In this document: positions 14,501 through 29,500 of the stretch, in pieces
How positions within the stretch are numbered: the first letter of the stretch is position 1
Layout: each line of letters opens with the position of its first letter
NCBI GenBank assembly: GCA_008921705.1
Contig: VFFE01007669.1
Location: 3,673,601-3,737,600 of the forward strand
Reading direction: 5' to 3'
Length of the DNA: 64,000 nt
Source: Burhinus oedicnemus
Taxonomy: Eukaryota > Chordata > Aves > Charadriiformes > Burhinidae
Program-made: the position numbers and the translations under genes
The notes under the pieces: model-generated
Told to the model about the DNA's origin: nothing
The model's database searches: none
Seen by the model: only the letters and a program-made list of their open reading frames with translations

Positions 14501-17500
14501 TAGAGAGGTATTTTCATCCTAGGACAGAGGCTGTCCTGGAGCTACAGACTAAAATCTAAGAGAAGAATTCACTTGGAATGATGGTCGCTGTGAAGTTTTC
14601 TGAAGAGCTGAAAGCCCTCCTCTCTTCCTCTCTGCAGTATCAGTGCTCAGCAGGTAAGACAAGCTCCTTTGTAGTGCAGTGGAAATAACCATGGAGTGGT
14701 TCTGGTTACTGTAGCAGTAAGAACAAGGAGATAGAGGTGCCAGAGTAGATATGCTCTAGCATGGCTGGTGAATGGAGCTTTACTGTAGAAACAGTAAGTC
14801 AGGTTTGCTTTTGCAGTGCAGCTGCTCATAGCTTGGCTTGGCTAACTCTGGTACTCAGATGTAGGTGTCATTAACCACGTTAATTAAGAACATGGCTTTA
14901 GCAACCAAGAAAACCACTTCTCACTCCTGGGGATCTTGAGTTTCAGTTGAGATTTCTGCCATGGGAAGTTGCCTGCCTACAGTTTTTGACAACAGTGTTT
15001 GAAATGATGAGAGCTTAGGTGCAGGATTTAAAATAAATCAAATTTGAGCATAATCTAACCTTCTGTCATTGATCCCCTTTTCCAATATGAAAGCAATCAA
15101 GTCACAGAAGTCTCCTTTCACTTGTTAAGTTAAAGAAAAGAAGAAAATAAGATGTTGTGCACATTCTGTATTAAAGTTCCTTTCGTTCTCTGAGGAGCAA
15201 TTGCAGAACTATCCCAGCCTGAGGCAGTTCAGTACTGTTTGAAGGAACAGCAGTTAAAATCACAGCCTGATCCCAAACTGGCTGTTAAAAATTGTCTCTA
15301 ACAGCCCTGCTTCCTGTCACTGCTGCTGCCTCTCCTAGGAAACATTTTGGCTGTGCATGGCTCAGTGGGCAGGTGCTTCTCCACCTCTGTGAGGTTTTCC
15401 AGAAACCCAGAGGTCCCCAAGCGCTGTGCACAACGCAGACTATTTTTGCCAGCTCTTGGTCCTGCCTTCACTTTCTCTAGCCCTGGAATTCATTGTTGAG
15501 AAGTTCTCTCTTGAAGAGATGAATAGGGAGGTCTTTTTGAATTCTCATTTCAAATATGTCATACATACCATTTTTTCGAAGTTTACTAGATTGTCAGTGA
15601 ATGTCTTGTTTCCCTCATGAGTAAACGTCATGTCTGTATAGAAATAAAAGCCACATAAAAGCCCATTACTGAATCATGGCCATACAAAACAGCGGAACAT
15701 TTTATCTATCCCTTACAAAAACTGAAGCAGCTATGAAAGTAAAACATTTAGTTTTTAATTTGCAGCATTTCTGAGACTAGTAAAATTGAGTTATGATATT
15801 CAGATGTACTGAAGCAGTTTTTCTTGTCTCTGTGTCATGTTTTTTATAATGGAAAAAGATCATACCTCACACTGAGATTCATTTTTGCTTTTTCTTGCTG
15901 CTACTCTTGTTCTTCAAATATTTGACAAATAGCTTTCAAGTTAATAATTCTGGTAACATCCAAGCTTACCTTTTATAAGTAGTGGCATGAAAGGAATTAT
16001 TGGAGGGTCCAATTTAGCTACAGTTAGTCTGTAGGCCCGATGGTTCCTTGATGGATCCTTAAGAAAAAAAGAGAAATCAAATAATTACTAATACGTATTA
16101 TTATATGTATTGAGACACCATATGCATTCATTTAGATGTCATGGCATTTATTAAAATAATTATTTTCTCCTGTGGCTTTAAAAGTGCATCTGCAAACCAA
16201 GACACCTTTTATCATTATCCCATATAGTTTACATGATGAGAATGCAGCCACTAAACACAAACATTTTTCCTGCCAAATAGCAAGGTAAGCTATGATTACA
16301 AAAAAATTGTTCATAAAAGGAACCACACGTTTTTCCTCCCTCCTTGCAGCTGCAGATCCAGTTTTGCATGTGTTGTAACACTAAACTGTATTGCCTGGAA
16401 AAATCCAGGTTGGAAAATGTAATTTCCCATATGTACTATTGGAAAACGTGTGATAAAGCTTTTCTGAATTCCCAGATTAACTTTGAGTGGTACATAAGTT
16501 CTCTCAGAGTAGGTTCCTAAGAGTATAATTTATTAGTCATACATACTTGTTTTAGCAGCTCTAAAATGGGATCATAAACTTCTTAAAGTCAAACAAGGAC
16601 ATATAAAATGTTCTGAATCAAGGAATTCAAATCAGTTACTCAGAAACTGAATTAGCTCAGATTGTGCATAGAATAAGGGATCTATTGCTATTCACCATTA
16701 AGCTTTCAAACTCTGCATAGATCTTCTTGAACTTGCTTGGAAGTTTCTGTTAATAAAAACAAAAATAGCAAACCTTAATTAAATCCAATTTGTGTGGTAA
16801 TTTTACTGTAAATGCTAGTTCCTTCTACAACGCCCTAAGTCAGGAAAGTGCTCTTTTTGCCAGATATTTCTAACAATGTGCTAATCTAAAATACAACATG
16901 TCTCCTAGCAACCAGATTATAAATAGAGACGGGACCAGCCATGAAACCTGGATCCTGATTCAAACCCCAACTTGAATTTACTCCTTTAGGATGTTTAGAT
17001 TCAGATTTTTGTTTGGCTCACATTGCAATCACTGAATTCAGAATGTAAGTGAAAGTTCAAGTCAATGATTTCAGGACATTCCTGATTATAGCCTACCTAA
17101 AATATAATTTACACACAGCTTGCGTAGGGGTAGCTCAGCTTAATTATTCATACCTATGATGAACAACTGCCCTTGCAACATTCAAATCCATGCCTGGGCA
17201 TTTCCAGGAGGTTTTTGTGTTCATGTTGATGTATCACCAACTATTGCTCAAATTCTTGACATGCCCAGCAGCCAAGGGCCTCTACCGCTTTCTGGGATAT
17301 AAATTAATGAATAGTTTTTCAGTCCGCAATACCTACACAAATAAATCATGGTCAGTTGATCATGCAGTGATTGCGATGAGATGGGCTTTACTAAATATTT
17401 TCTTTCCCCCTTATGGTATACATATTAAATAGTTTTACTACAAACACTGTAAGATATGTTATAAATTAGTTTCAGAGATCACAGTAATGTTTTATGCACA

Positions 17501-20500
17501 CTCAGAATATGTCAGCTTTCTAGTTTTAATAAGAAATTTCTCTATATTTGCTGATTAAATCAGACTACTACTGGCAGCGGGTAACATTAAAAATTAATAG
17601 AGACTTTATAGTGCAGAAATAATTTTTTGCAATACTTCTACATTTGGAGTGTGTACCCTAGCAAGATATTTACACTGTGCCACAGCAAGGGCCTAATTTT
17701 TAATGATGTGTGTGAACAACTCTGTGCCTAGTTTGCATATGCATGCAGATTAGGTATTTGTGAAATAAGTGGTATAATTGGACATTTGCACCTGCAAATA
17801 TCTAATTTGTGCATGCAACTAATGTAAATGTATGATAATATAGCAAAAATCAGGTCTTGATAGGGGTTTTTTTAAGTATATTCTGTATATATATCTGGCT
17901 AAAAATCAAGCTGCAGAGATTCTGTTTGTAAACTGACTGCCCTACGGAACCGGAGTGTGATTAACATTCCCCTGAACTCAGTTTCATACCCCACACCTAC
18001 AAATGATCTGTGCTCCTCCAGCTCAGACCCTGTGCCCATTTCAGATAGCTGTATGTAGTAGATACATTCAATTCCCTCTTCTCCCTTCATACTAGTCCTG
18101 TACTGTCTCAGCTCTCCCAACTATTCCTCTCAGCAGCCACAAATGAAGGGTCATTATTTTGAGAAACTGATCTGCAAATCTTTGGCTTTAGCACTGATTG
18201 TATATACCACTTGCAACACGTACTTTTGAAAATCGGACTGGTGTCTTCTCAGATGTGTTAGTCTGATCTCCTGTTTCAGCACGCTTTTTTAAAGGTGTTC
18301 AAATTTTGGTCTCAGTTGCATCAATGACCTCAGTCATGCTAACTATTTTGAATTTTTAACGAACAAAATACATGCACATTCAAAGCTGCACTGCTTTTGA
18401 CAACCAGTACGTTCTTAGTGGTTACATGTGCTTACTACCTCACCCTGCTGGACATTGCATCCTTTTTTTATATTCTCACATACAAAAGAGCAATGCCACA
18501 GAAAAAGGCGGAAGCTCTGAGAATGAAGACCAAACTGATAGTAAGCAGGGGAATGCACATCAGATTGAAAACCAGAACTGGTTAGGACAAACCCACATTT
18601 TAATAGGGCAACTGAGTCCATATGGAGACCAGAAAATAATATGTATAAAGACAGGATGGATTTTAGAGAAGTATCTATGGAGTGATCTCACTAAATGATC
18701 AGTAAAGTCAGAGGATGGGCTGATGTAAGAGGTTAACTGGCTAACTCACTCATCCTGTCGGGCAGTTTAGCTCATCAGTAGAAGCTGCTGTTGTCACTCT
18801 TGTTAACTGCTTGTGAGTATCCAACACATCTATGGGTATACTGCCGTACTAATAAAAATTGTCAGCCTTAGCTAAAGGCTTCTGCTCGGGAGCTGAATTA
18901 GATCTAATTTTATCAATAATACAGGCCCAAGTCAGTTTTTGCTAACTAAAAGCACAAATCCCAGTCAAACTTCTTGGAATTGGATTTTAGCTAAGACTTA
19001 CCTCCCATGTTAATGAGAGACGGCTCACAGCAACATTACTCAGTCCCATAATAATAGCGAAAAAGGAATTCAGATTTTTGTATTCTTTACAGCTGAAACA
19101 CAAAGGGCCAGGTTTTAAGTTGTACGTATTAGTCAGGACAGAAGTACGCATGACAGCCTGAACAGAGCTGAGCCCAGGTATCTAGCATACATGTGACTGA
19201 ATTTGGGCAGCCCTGGACAGCATGCCTGCAGTGCACCACTTCACCAATGTGTGAGTAATTCACCACACTCTGGAGGCTCCTTTCCCCTCCCTCCTAAAAT
19301 GACCTCCTGCTTCCACTTCACTGGGTGCCAGCTTCTGCAGGACATTAAAGAAGTCTTTGAAGCTCCTCCCCACCCAGAAACAGTCCTGAAACTGGGCTCA
19401 ATTCAGTCCCAGGAAATACCAGAAACAGTGGAAGCAACTGGTTTACAACCTCATTTGCTGCAGAACTTGCTGACAGCTTCTGAACAGCTACTGAATGCTG
19501 GAAGCTGTCCCTAGACAATCTTCATCACAGTTTACAGGGGCACTGAGTATTTTTAAAGGGAGAAGACCAGCTGTCGAGAGATGCCTGTATGCCAGTCACC
19601 TCTCTCGCTATAGATGATTTCTAACTAGTACTTGTAGATTCTGGAACTCCTTAGGATGATTTCAAGCAAAGAACTGCCATTTGTTACCAGCATCATTAAA
19701 GAGGTCCTGGGCACCAGGAGCTCTAGGTCACGCTTCATCTCTAATGCAAAAGAGAACTTTTGTTACCAATCAGGAAAAAATGAAACATGTAACTGAGTAT
19801 TATGGAAGATCCAACACACCATACACAGGAGTAGACACAATTTGACAGGAACAGCCCACACGACTGCTCAGCTGGGACTGCATCAGGTGGCTCATTGACT
19901 CAATGGGAAGGGAAGTGAGAGAACAAAGCCTAGATCTCATAAAACTGTGTCTCACTAGGTTCCTGCAAATAATTTGCTATTTTTCACAACTGATTTGCCA
20001 GTATCCGATTTCAGAACTTCAGTCGCTGCTTCTTTTGTTTACCAAGAAAACTTCCACAAGATTTAAGCTATGATTCTCAGATAGATTTTTTTATTCATCG
20101 CTGAGGCTCTTAGCTCCTCTGAGGCATCCTCAAATTCAGGCAAAATTAGTACAATCATCATATCCTACTGTCCAACTCCATAATTGCCACATCACGCTAT
20201 TGTTATTCTGTTCTTTCTGTCCTTCCATTTCACCAGACTCGATGTATTGAGTGGGTAAGTCCTTTAGATCTGGGTCTCACTTGTGTCTGCACTGTGTGAA
20301 CACTGCACACGTGAAAAAATGATCTCTCCCAGTCTGTTGGAGACTGCTGCCCCCTCAGATCCTCTGGCAGAGCTGCTCATACAAATTCTCCCACATCAGA
20401 TTAGGGACAGTGAGCAAGGTTAGCAAAGATAAACTGAAATGCTAAAGCCCCTGCAACTTATTCTGACTAGAGCAGGTCAGGGAGTGTCTCGTCAGTGGAT

Positions 20501-23500
20501 CTGAGGGGAGATAAGGATGAAAAGCAGCCAGGATAGGCTGTCGGTGATAACCCCTTCCCCAGGCACAACTAAATCCAGAAAGGGATATCTGTCCACAGCC
20601 TGTGACATTGAGAATAAATTGTGGTAAGTTAAAAATAATTAGTATCACACAGCAGGAGTGCTCAAACATAGTAGCCAGCTGCAAATGTATCTGCAATACA
20701 TAATATGAACCTATGTTTCCTTTTAAAAAGGAAACATTTTGCCAAATACACTGTTAAGCAATCTAATTTGACAATATCCCTGTTAAAATACATCTAGATG
20801 TATGACATTCTACACCAAATATTTTGTAAATTCTACAGGCTCTACACTAAATAGCTCAGTTCCATATAGAGGACCACTGTAAAGAAAGAGAAACAGTGCT
20901 GCACGGCTCCACTGCATATATGTTGCCTGTAAAATACCAGAAAGTGGATCCTCCAAAGCACCACAGTGTGCTCAGAGCAGAGGTCCCTCTGCCTCCCAAA
21001 ACAGACTGTATTGGAAAAATCTTCCTGATAATATGAATTGTGAACACACACATAGGCACACACTCTTGCCTCCAACAAAAACATACACGGGGTTAAAATC
21101 TCTTCGGTACTTACATGAGCACATTCGTCTTGGCATTTGCCCTGTAAACATACACCCTTCAAAAATTTCTTCCAGTTTCCTTGGGCTTATAACATATGCA
21201 TGTGTATGGAAGGAATGATTTTCAAAAACTGAATGAAACTGTCTGATTATAATGATACACAAGAAGGCTCTTAAATAGCCTGTGGGTATATCTGCAAAGA
21301 GGAAATATCTGCAAACTGGGTTTGTGGACATCCATGAGTATGTGCAAGTACATCCTAGAAGGCCTTTCTAATACAATTAATGTCGGAAGAACTCACTGCA
21401 GGAAATATAGTTTGCGTCTCCCCTTTGTTTGAAAGTTTAAGCCTACAATGGCTGGAGAAAAGAGACGAACCTGGTAACCTCTACATCCTTTCCCAGCAGA
21501 TGCAAAGGCAACAACGGCTCCTGGAACCGAAAGCACATGTGCAGAGCACTTGGAGCCGGCACTTGGCCTTGCGCTTGCCCGCACAGACAGGGAGCACACA
21601 TCACAGGGCGCGTGGGGTGACAGACACAAAATGACGTGCCTCCTGCGATGGCATCCCAGCCCCCCGTCACAGAACTGAAACAGGGTTCTCAGTAACAGTT
21701 ATCTTTGAAAAACAGTACGTGCACGGCATCTTGTTACCACCAGTCATGCCTAAGATTAATAGTGCAGCACCGAGCTGCTCCCCCCGAACACTTTTCTAAT
21801 GAGTCTAGTACTCGTAGGTAGGGTAAAGTTCTCATTAGGTCTCAAGGATCTTCACAAGCAAAACTTCCTCAAAGATATTGCTTCAAGGCCTGAGCCCGCA
21901 TGTTTTGATCCGATTTCTTGGCTTTTTCTCCCCTCTAACTTCGGTGCACTTTGTGTTTGTTTTACCGCCTGCTGCAGCTCCGGTTACCATGGCAGCACTG
22001 CACAGAGGGCAGCAGCCTGGCAAAACTTCCCAGCGCCTTTCCAGCGGCTGCAATTAAACCTGCCCGCTCGGTTTGTACGGAGGAAAATCTTGTGCTTCAG
22101 ATTGCTCTGCTTTTAGGAGACAAAGAGGACTCAGCAAAGCAGACCGCTTTTAGCGATTTATTTTTAGCGCTGTAGTGATACCAGAAACATGGAAGTAAAC
22201 AGGAGGTTGTCAAGCTGTTGCAAATAGCATAGGATTAAACCCATGACACTGAGGAACCCACGGGCTAGGGCAGTTTATTAAGGAGATATTTAACTGTAAT
22301 TTTTAGGATACTTGATTTCAAGTGTTTATGGAAATTACTATTGTATCTTAATTTACCACATTTCAACATTTTCCCATTTCATGCCTCCGAGTTTAGAAAA
22401 GACCCCGACGTGCCTGTGTGTGGGTGCCACTGCCCTCTCCTGGACACAGCCCGCCAGGCTGGCGGCTTGCTTCCCAGTTTTGCTCTGTGGAATGAGATAA
22501 TGGAATGTGCGGTGTATGTATTTTTAGAAACTAAAGAGGTAAATTCTGTGCTCTGTTCTGAATATAAACCTGATCCTGCGTGCCTTCCACTAGATTTTGA
22601 AAATCTTCAGCTTCGACAAACCCTAATCCGACCGGAGGGCCCAAACCACTTCCCAGAAGGAAGTGGGCACTTGGGGAACAGGGCCTTTCCCAGAGGAGGG
22701 AGGCACGCTGATGCAGAGTTTCAGTGGGAACACCAATTCAGCTATGTGGAATTATTAATTGGGAGGAGGGCAGCATCACAGCTGTAATAGTAATCTCTTC
22801 CTTCACGCAACTACATTTAACGATGCAAAAAAGTTAAACCTCATGGTTTAACGGCAAGTAGTAACTTCTTTGTTCAGCACGACTGCCTAAAGGCCTCTAG
22901 TCACAATGCCCACAGTCGCAGACAAACACTGAAACAGGCAGTTCCTCACTGCACACCTCTGCAGACTGTTTGTTCAGACAGCGATGAATGTAATAAATAC
23001 ACCACGGACTGGAAAGGAAGGAATAGGGTAACGGTGGTAAAAAACTAGCTATGCAGTCTGAAGTCAGTCACACCCTTGCCCTTGAGTCAAGGTGGTAAGG
23101 AGTCAAGGCTGACATCTTTGGCTTGAAGGCTCCAAAGAGTTTAAGTTCAAATATGAATAAAAGAATAGAAGACAGCAAGAATTGCCTGCTATCCAACCTC
23201 AGACCCAGCAGTTAGTAACAAAAAAGGACATTAATATCATTGCATTTTTAAACAAAAGTATTAGAAAAATATCCCAAGCAGACTGGAGGTAACATGAGCC
23301 CCATCATCTCCATACTGCATCTCTTTGCTCTCTCTTTTCAGTTTTCCCACTTGGGGCAATTCTGAGAATGATTTTCCTGAACAGTACCAGAAATACTTCT
23401 GTTCTCAAGAAAATTAAGGCTCAGTTTTGTTAATATTTACTAATTTGCATGTTAACATTTTCTAATGCGTGTAAGGGTAAATGAAGGATTCTCCTAATAA

Positions 23501-26500
23501 CTGAAATATATTTACTCAGAAATTTGATGTGAAAACATTGCCCTAAGAGATCACAGATCAAGGATCAATGGCAAGTAGGACAGGAAAAAAGAATATATAT
23601 GAACAAGGTTCTCTACAACCCTATAAGGAAATGGACAAAATTACCAAATAGAGAACGTTTTAACCTCTACTGTGTGTGGCTGTCTGAAAATAAAAAAGAG
23701 AAATAACAACAAATTGACTATACTGAACCTCATTTCCAGCTCACAGATGATTGTATACTTACTGGGCTGCTATCTTAATATACTTCTTTAACAGCTGAAC
23801 ACGCTTGCTGAGTTGAGAGCAAAGACAAATCTCAGTGACCACCCAGAACTGAATTTCATTAAATCTTCTTAAAAACAAGTCCAGATTTGCTGTGGTCTTT
23901 TTAAAATTGTGCCTTCCAAAAGTGTGATAGATCAATTCCAGCTAGGAAAAAGAAAACAGTTGGGGAATTTTTTTTTTAGAAATCTCATCTTTTGGACAGA
24001 GGAAAGAGGCTAAGAATGACCAGGTAAGTATCTAGCCTGAAATTTGCTGTGCAGTTTGTTTATTGCTGCACAGACGACAGGGATTCAGGTTGCAAATCCA
24101 GTAGACAATACCTGAGGCATACTAAAAGCATAACTACAGACTATGTATAAATAGGTTAATACCTTAAAACATACAAAAGTAATTCAATAAGCAGCACATG
24201 TTCAGGAGAAGTTTAACTTTATTTTTGCATTTTACCTATAAAATTAAGAATGCCTTATACTTTCAGAACTTGTAGGTGGTTTTATTGTAGTATTTTTGAA
24301 AATCAAGCTTAGAGAAAGTTTTGCAAATAATGCACAGACCTAAAATGTACAAGTAAACATTTGCTAACAGATTCTAATCTGCTGAATAGATAGATCCTCA
24401 TACCTCATGCACACAGTTGAAGAGCTCCCAGTCATAAATTGTCATCTGATGTGCTAAGTCCTTGGAGCTCATCAGTTCGAATGTTCCCACTGTACCGGTA
24501 GATGGTCCTTCTTGTTCTGGTAATGGTGCCTACAAATGGAAAAATGATATAAAAATATTTTAGAAGTACTAAATTGCATGATTGGTGCTTTTCTTCCATA
24601 ATGTTTCTGATTATTTTTTTTTTTAGTGTGACTACTTTCCTAAGCATGTTTCTAATAGTAAAACTGAAATTTGTTTTTAAGCACAGGCTGGCATTAGGAA
24701 ATGAGAAGCCCTGTGCAAAATCAGTATCCACTATGCACAGGATAGTCAGGAAAATTCTGAAAGCTCTTCAGAGGCACTGTAAGGAAATAAAACAGACTGT
24801 TCTCAGTGTGTTATTTTTAGCATTGTTCTAAAATTTGAAGCCAGAAATAAATACTTCAATACACGTTGTGCTAACTAAAGCATGTCTGTTTGTTTAGGAG
24901 CATAGGTCTTTCCACAAAGCTTTTGTTATCAGTTTCCTTTTTCAGTTACACAAATAACCAGGCCACAAAGCACAAGCCAAATACTTCTGCAAATTACTGA
25001 TTCTAATGGTGAGAATTATTACATCTGCCATACTTCAGAAATCTGCAGTGATTGCAAGATCTTCTGACCATTTATAAAATAAGCCTCATACTTTCTCTTT
25101 GACAGTACAGGGATGCACTATTTGTGACTGCAAAACTCCTGGCTATGTTAATTAAAATTATATGCACACAGTCTTATGAGAAAGAATTCTTTAAGTCATT
25201 CAAGTATAAAACATTTTTGAAAGACATGTCCATACCACACAATAAATGAGATGTGATCTACAGTTTTGCACACAAGTAAATCTTATATTAAAGAGAGATT
25301 TAAAACATGCCTTGAGCGCAAGCCAGATTTGAAGTAGTCTGTTGTATATATTAGGGTCAAAGTGTTTGAATCAGCGCTGCTAAAATACTAACAACCAACC
25401 CTCTTGCAAATTCAAATGGATTATATCAGTAAATCTTCCTGCGAACCCACATTTTAATTGTTTTGTTTCCAGGAGAGGGCAGTAGAGTTCACTCACAAGT
25501 TTCTTTCTCTATTTCTCACAGGGTCTTTGTTAGATAATTACAGAGCAGGAAATTGTCAACACGCTCCTTTCTGATTACAAACTCAATACAGTCTGCAAGA
25601 TTAACAGACTATATTTACACACTGAAATATAAAAAATGAGCTTACTAAATGAATCCCCTTTTAGATAAGAACATTATATTACCAATAGAAAAAGGACTGA
25701 CTCGATTAATACATCAAGTCACTTTCTCAATAACACACAGTATGTAGGAGCTTTATTTCTGTACAAGTTCCTGCTTTGTACTCTAGGGAAAACTTGTCTT
25801 TCAAATATCGTCATAATACAAACTAATTAAAAATAATTAAACTAAACCACAGGCATTATTACCTTAAAAGCTCCATCTACAATTTTAAATAATAGCATAT
25901 ATAAGCAACGTATTATCTAAAAAAATCAGGACATCCATCAGTCTTATAATAGCCTGCAGATTGCTCTGAACTGGGATTTGCACAAACACAAAATTTCTTT
26001 AGTTTAAGACAGAGTATGAACTAAAAGTACAGCAGTTTTGTGTAGAAAATCCAAGTTTGTAGAAATCCGTGGAAAGAGAATTGCCCACAGACTGAAAGAG
26101 GGCTTTTTCCCCTATTTGGAGACAAACACAACATAGCTGTTACCATAACAAACACATATTTTCCAAGGCTAGGAAAGAAGCGCTTAGATGTAAAGTCATT
26201 GCATATTTGAAAATTCATCTAACCCAGAACAATTTTCACAAGGGAATTGCCAAGTGTAATGTGAATACTTGTATATGCACAGGCAGCAGCCAGAAATTGG
26301 AACGTGAAAGGATTAAACTGGGAGGGAGGCAAGGTTGTAACATTTTTCAATTTGTTTATACCTCTTCGAAAAAAGGCAGCTGATAAGGGGATGTATTCTG
26401 TTACGCAGTGCTGAGAACCTTTTTAAAGGTGCTGAGTGTTCCTCCCTAATTCCTACTGAAGTCAGTCCACATAATGAAAACTAGCACATTGCAGCCCCGT

Positions 26501-29500
26501 ATCTTAGAGCTCCCTGTAGCATTTCGAGTACTTGATCCATGGTAAATAGCACAGTGGAAAAGGCACAGAAAGCCACGACAATTTGCTGCCAAAGGTATGT
26601 CTACACAGACAATACAGAGCCATATAAAAGTACCCAGCGTAGTTGTACTGACGCAACACCCCTGCTTTAGAGTAGCGTGCCCCATGAGGGTATCTACTTG
26701 GCAGGATTAATTAACCTTAAGGGAACACCAGAATTTAATAAACCGAACAAGAGGTATCTCTGCATGGAACTACACTACGCTGGATGTGCATTCCCTGGTT
26801 ACTAAATTGAAAGCAGCAGCAAAGCATAGATTTTACCATATCTATAAAAGAAATCAGGCATACATACTAAGTGGCTTGTTAAAAGCATACAGGAGGCTGA
26901 AACAAGGCTAGGAGTAATAGAGTTCATGCTGACATGACTTGGCAATGACATTTGTTTTTAATGAAATAAAAGGAACAAAAAGTACAGTCAAATCAAACTC
27001 TATAAAAGCAGACCCCATGGAGATCGTTAGAATTACTGTATAAACTGTAAGTACATATGAACAATTCTACTTAAGAAAAAACAGACTTTCTACCAGGAAT
27101 ATTTTCTGTGATTCTACTTAGAACCTTCTGAGATTTTGACACGGTATTTTGTGGGGCTGAGAAAGAAAAGATTTTAAGGAATTTACAGTTGGAATCAAGT
27201 CTCCAGAACGCTTTAATTGGTAACATCTATCTTCAACAATATATCCCTGTGGCCTTGAGAAGATAATTCTGTAACCAGGAATTACTGTATGTCTTAGTGT
27301 CAATATTCAGCTCTTCCTACATGCTCAGTGTGACACAGAGAATACTGGGATCAAGTGCTGTCATGTGGATCAGATGGATTTCTGCTCTAGTTTAGAAAAC
27401 TATAACATTACCTTGTTTTAATTTCACGGCTCATCCCATAGCAGTGTGACAAGCCCTTTGTTGTGAATGTTTCCACTAGTTCTTACCTAAAGCACTGATA
27501 ATGCAAAAAGTGTGAAGTGTTCAAATAAACTGAAGAACTGAACTTTCTGAGAACTGTATACATACATACCAATGAATCGAACTGATCACGTGGGCAAGCA
27601 AACAGCCGTCCATTAACACTGAGAGTTGTAAACACTGAAACATCATGAGGTTTGAGCACAACCTTTTCTGTAAACATGAAATAGAAGATTGTTTATTTTA
27701 TATATATATGTAGAATTTACAGCAGGACTGATCTAAGAGCTGCACAGATCACCCTCCTGGGAACAAATTTTGCACAGTAAAACAATGTCCAGGATGCACA
27801 ATAGATGATGACAAGGTCCTCTTTATTGAAGAAATGTGACAATAAGCTCAGCCCAAACCCGTCTCCTACAGATCTGGCACACGGACCTGGAATCCAGCCC
27901 CAAACTGTACAGACAGGTCAAGAAGCCTGTGCTGCCATCTCTAGAAACTACCTGCAAAAATTCAGCCATGATTAGGGACTCCATTCATTCTTCTCTGAGC
28001 TGCAAGCATTTCAAGAGCTGTTCTTAATAGAAATTGCCTTGGAAGACAGTAACTGCATAAGGAAGTGATGAAATGCAACTGTATTCAAATCTCATTACAG
28101 CAGTTCTAAAAGAGCATCACATCACAGGTAAAGAAAAGATAATGAAGTAACTTACAAAACAGTCTCTTCCAGCGTGTGCTGGCTGTCAGCAAATCTGACA
28201 ATAAAAATTTGCTGCAACTGCAAAAAGTACACCCGCCTGGTATCAGTTCTCAGGAAGCAAGCTGTTTTTGGCAGGCATCCGTGTTTGCAAAAATGCCTTC
28301 CAACACAGCTCTCATTAGCTCTGTGTGTGTCCACACAGTCATACTCAACCAGAGCACTTCAGCGACACCAATTCTACAGCCGAATTCACCTTGCAGTTAC
28401 TCTCCCATTTCCACAGCTATAGTGGGGGGCTAACTCCTGACCCTTTGCCAACACTAGGCCAGCGGGCTTGGTACTAAGGTGTTCAGTAGCGGTTTGCATG
28501 GACAGAGCGGCCAGAATGGTAGTGACCACTACGGGAATGTCTGCACTGCAGTGTTTTCTGCTGTTGCCGATTTACTTGTCTAGCCTGACATTATCCATGC
28601 TTACCTCCTGTATCTGTTGTTAAAAAACTCTTACAAGTCTTTCAGTGAACGAAATGGGGTAGCTCTGCTCTGCAACATGCAGATACACAAGCTTCTCCAT
28701 TTTTCCTGTCTCCCATTTGAGCTCCAGTCTGTGCCTGCAGTAGGGAAAGGACTGGTGTCTAAGACAGAACCTGTGTACCAGCTGAACATGCACACGGATA
28801 TAAAAGGCTTGACTGAGTTAGTCTTTCAATCCCTCCTGACATTCTGCTTCACCGTGAGAAGTGTTTAAGATGATGCAAATACAGTACCTCCTCCTGAACT
28901 CATCTTTACTATGATGAGGCCTTCTCCAGAACCCAGCTTATCTGCTACTGCGCTGATCACTTCCTTTACAGAGGAAGACACTGGCACCCGGATAGTGGTA
29001 TAGGTTTGGTCTATGCAGTACACCTTAAACAGAACTAAAGAAAAAAAGATTGCACTGTGTACGCCACATGTAACAACCACAGAGACTTTACTGTACAAAT
29101 TACTTTCACTTCAGTAACCACTCCTCACAAATGAAACAAATAAAGCAACAATAGATCACTACAGTTTTGATAGCTCCCCATTCCTCAGATATTCTACAAT
29201 TTTTAGTATAGAAATCTCTGATTTCCCAGAGCTTTTTAGTAAACCATGAAGTACTAGTGTTTCAGTATTGCTACATTATTTATGGATGCCGATTCAATCT
29301 GGCACTTTGTTATGTTCCACACATTATAATATTTTAAATCAACAGTTATTTTCAAGAGTCAGGAAAACTGGCTGCAAACTCTCTTAATTACAGGAAAATA
29401 CTTTTCATATTTACAAAATAGATTTGAAAATAGTTTGGGTTACAATCAGAACTTGAATCTAACTGTGTTGCAACCATTTTTTTACAAGCAAGTATATAAT

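Noticed and set aside
22341..22787. 148-codon plus-strand open frame in an intron
   Set aside because: No similarity I can recognise, overlaps another frame, and lies just beyond a CpG-enriched patch that itself lowers stop frequency.
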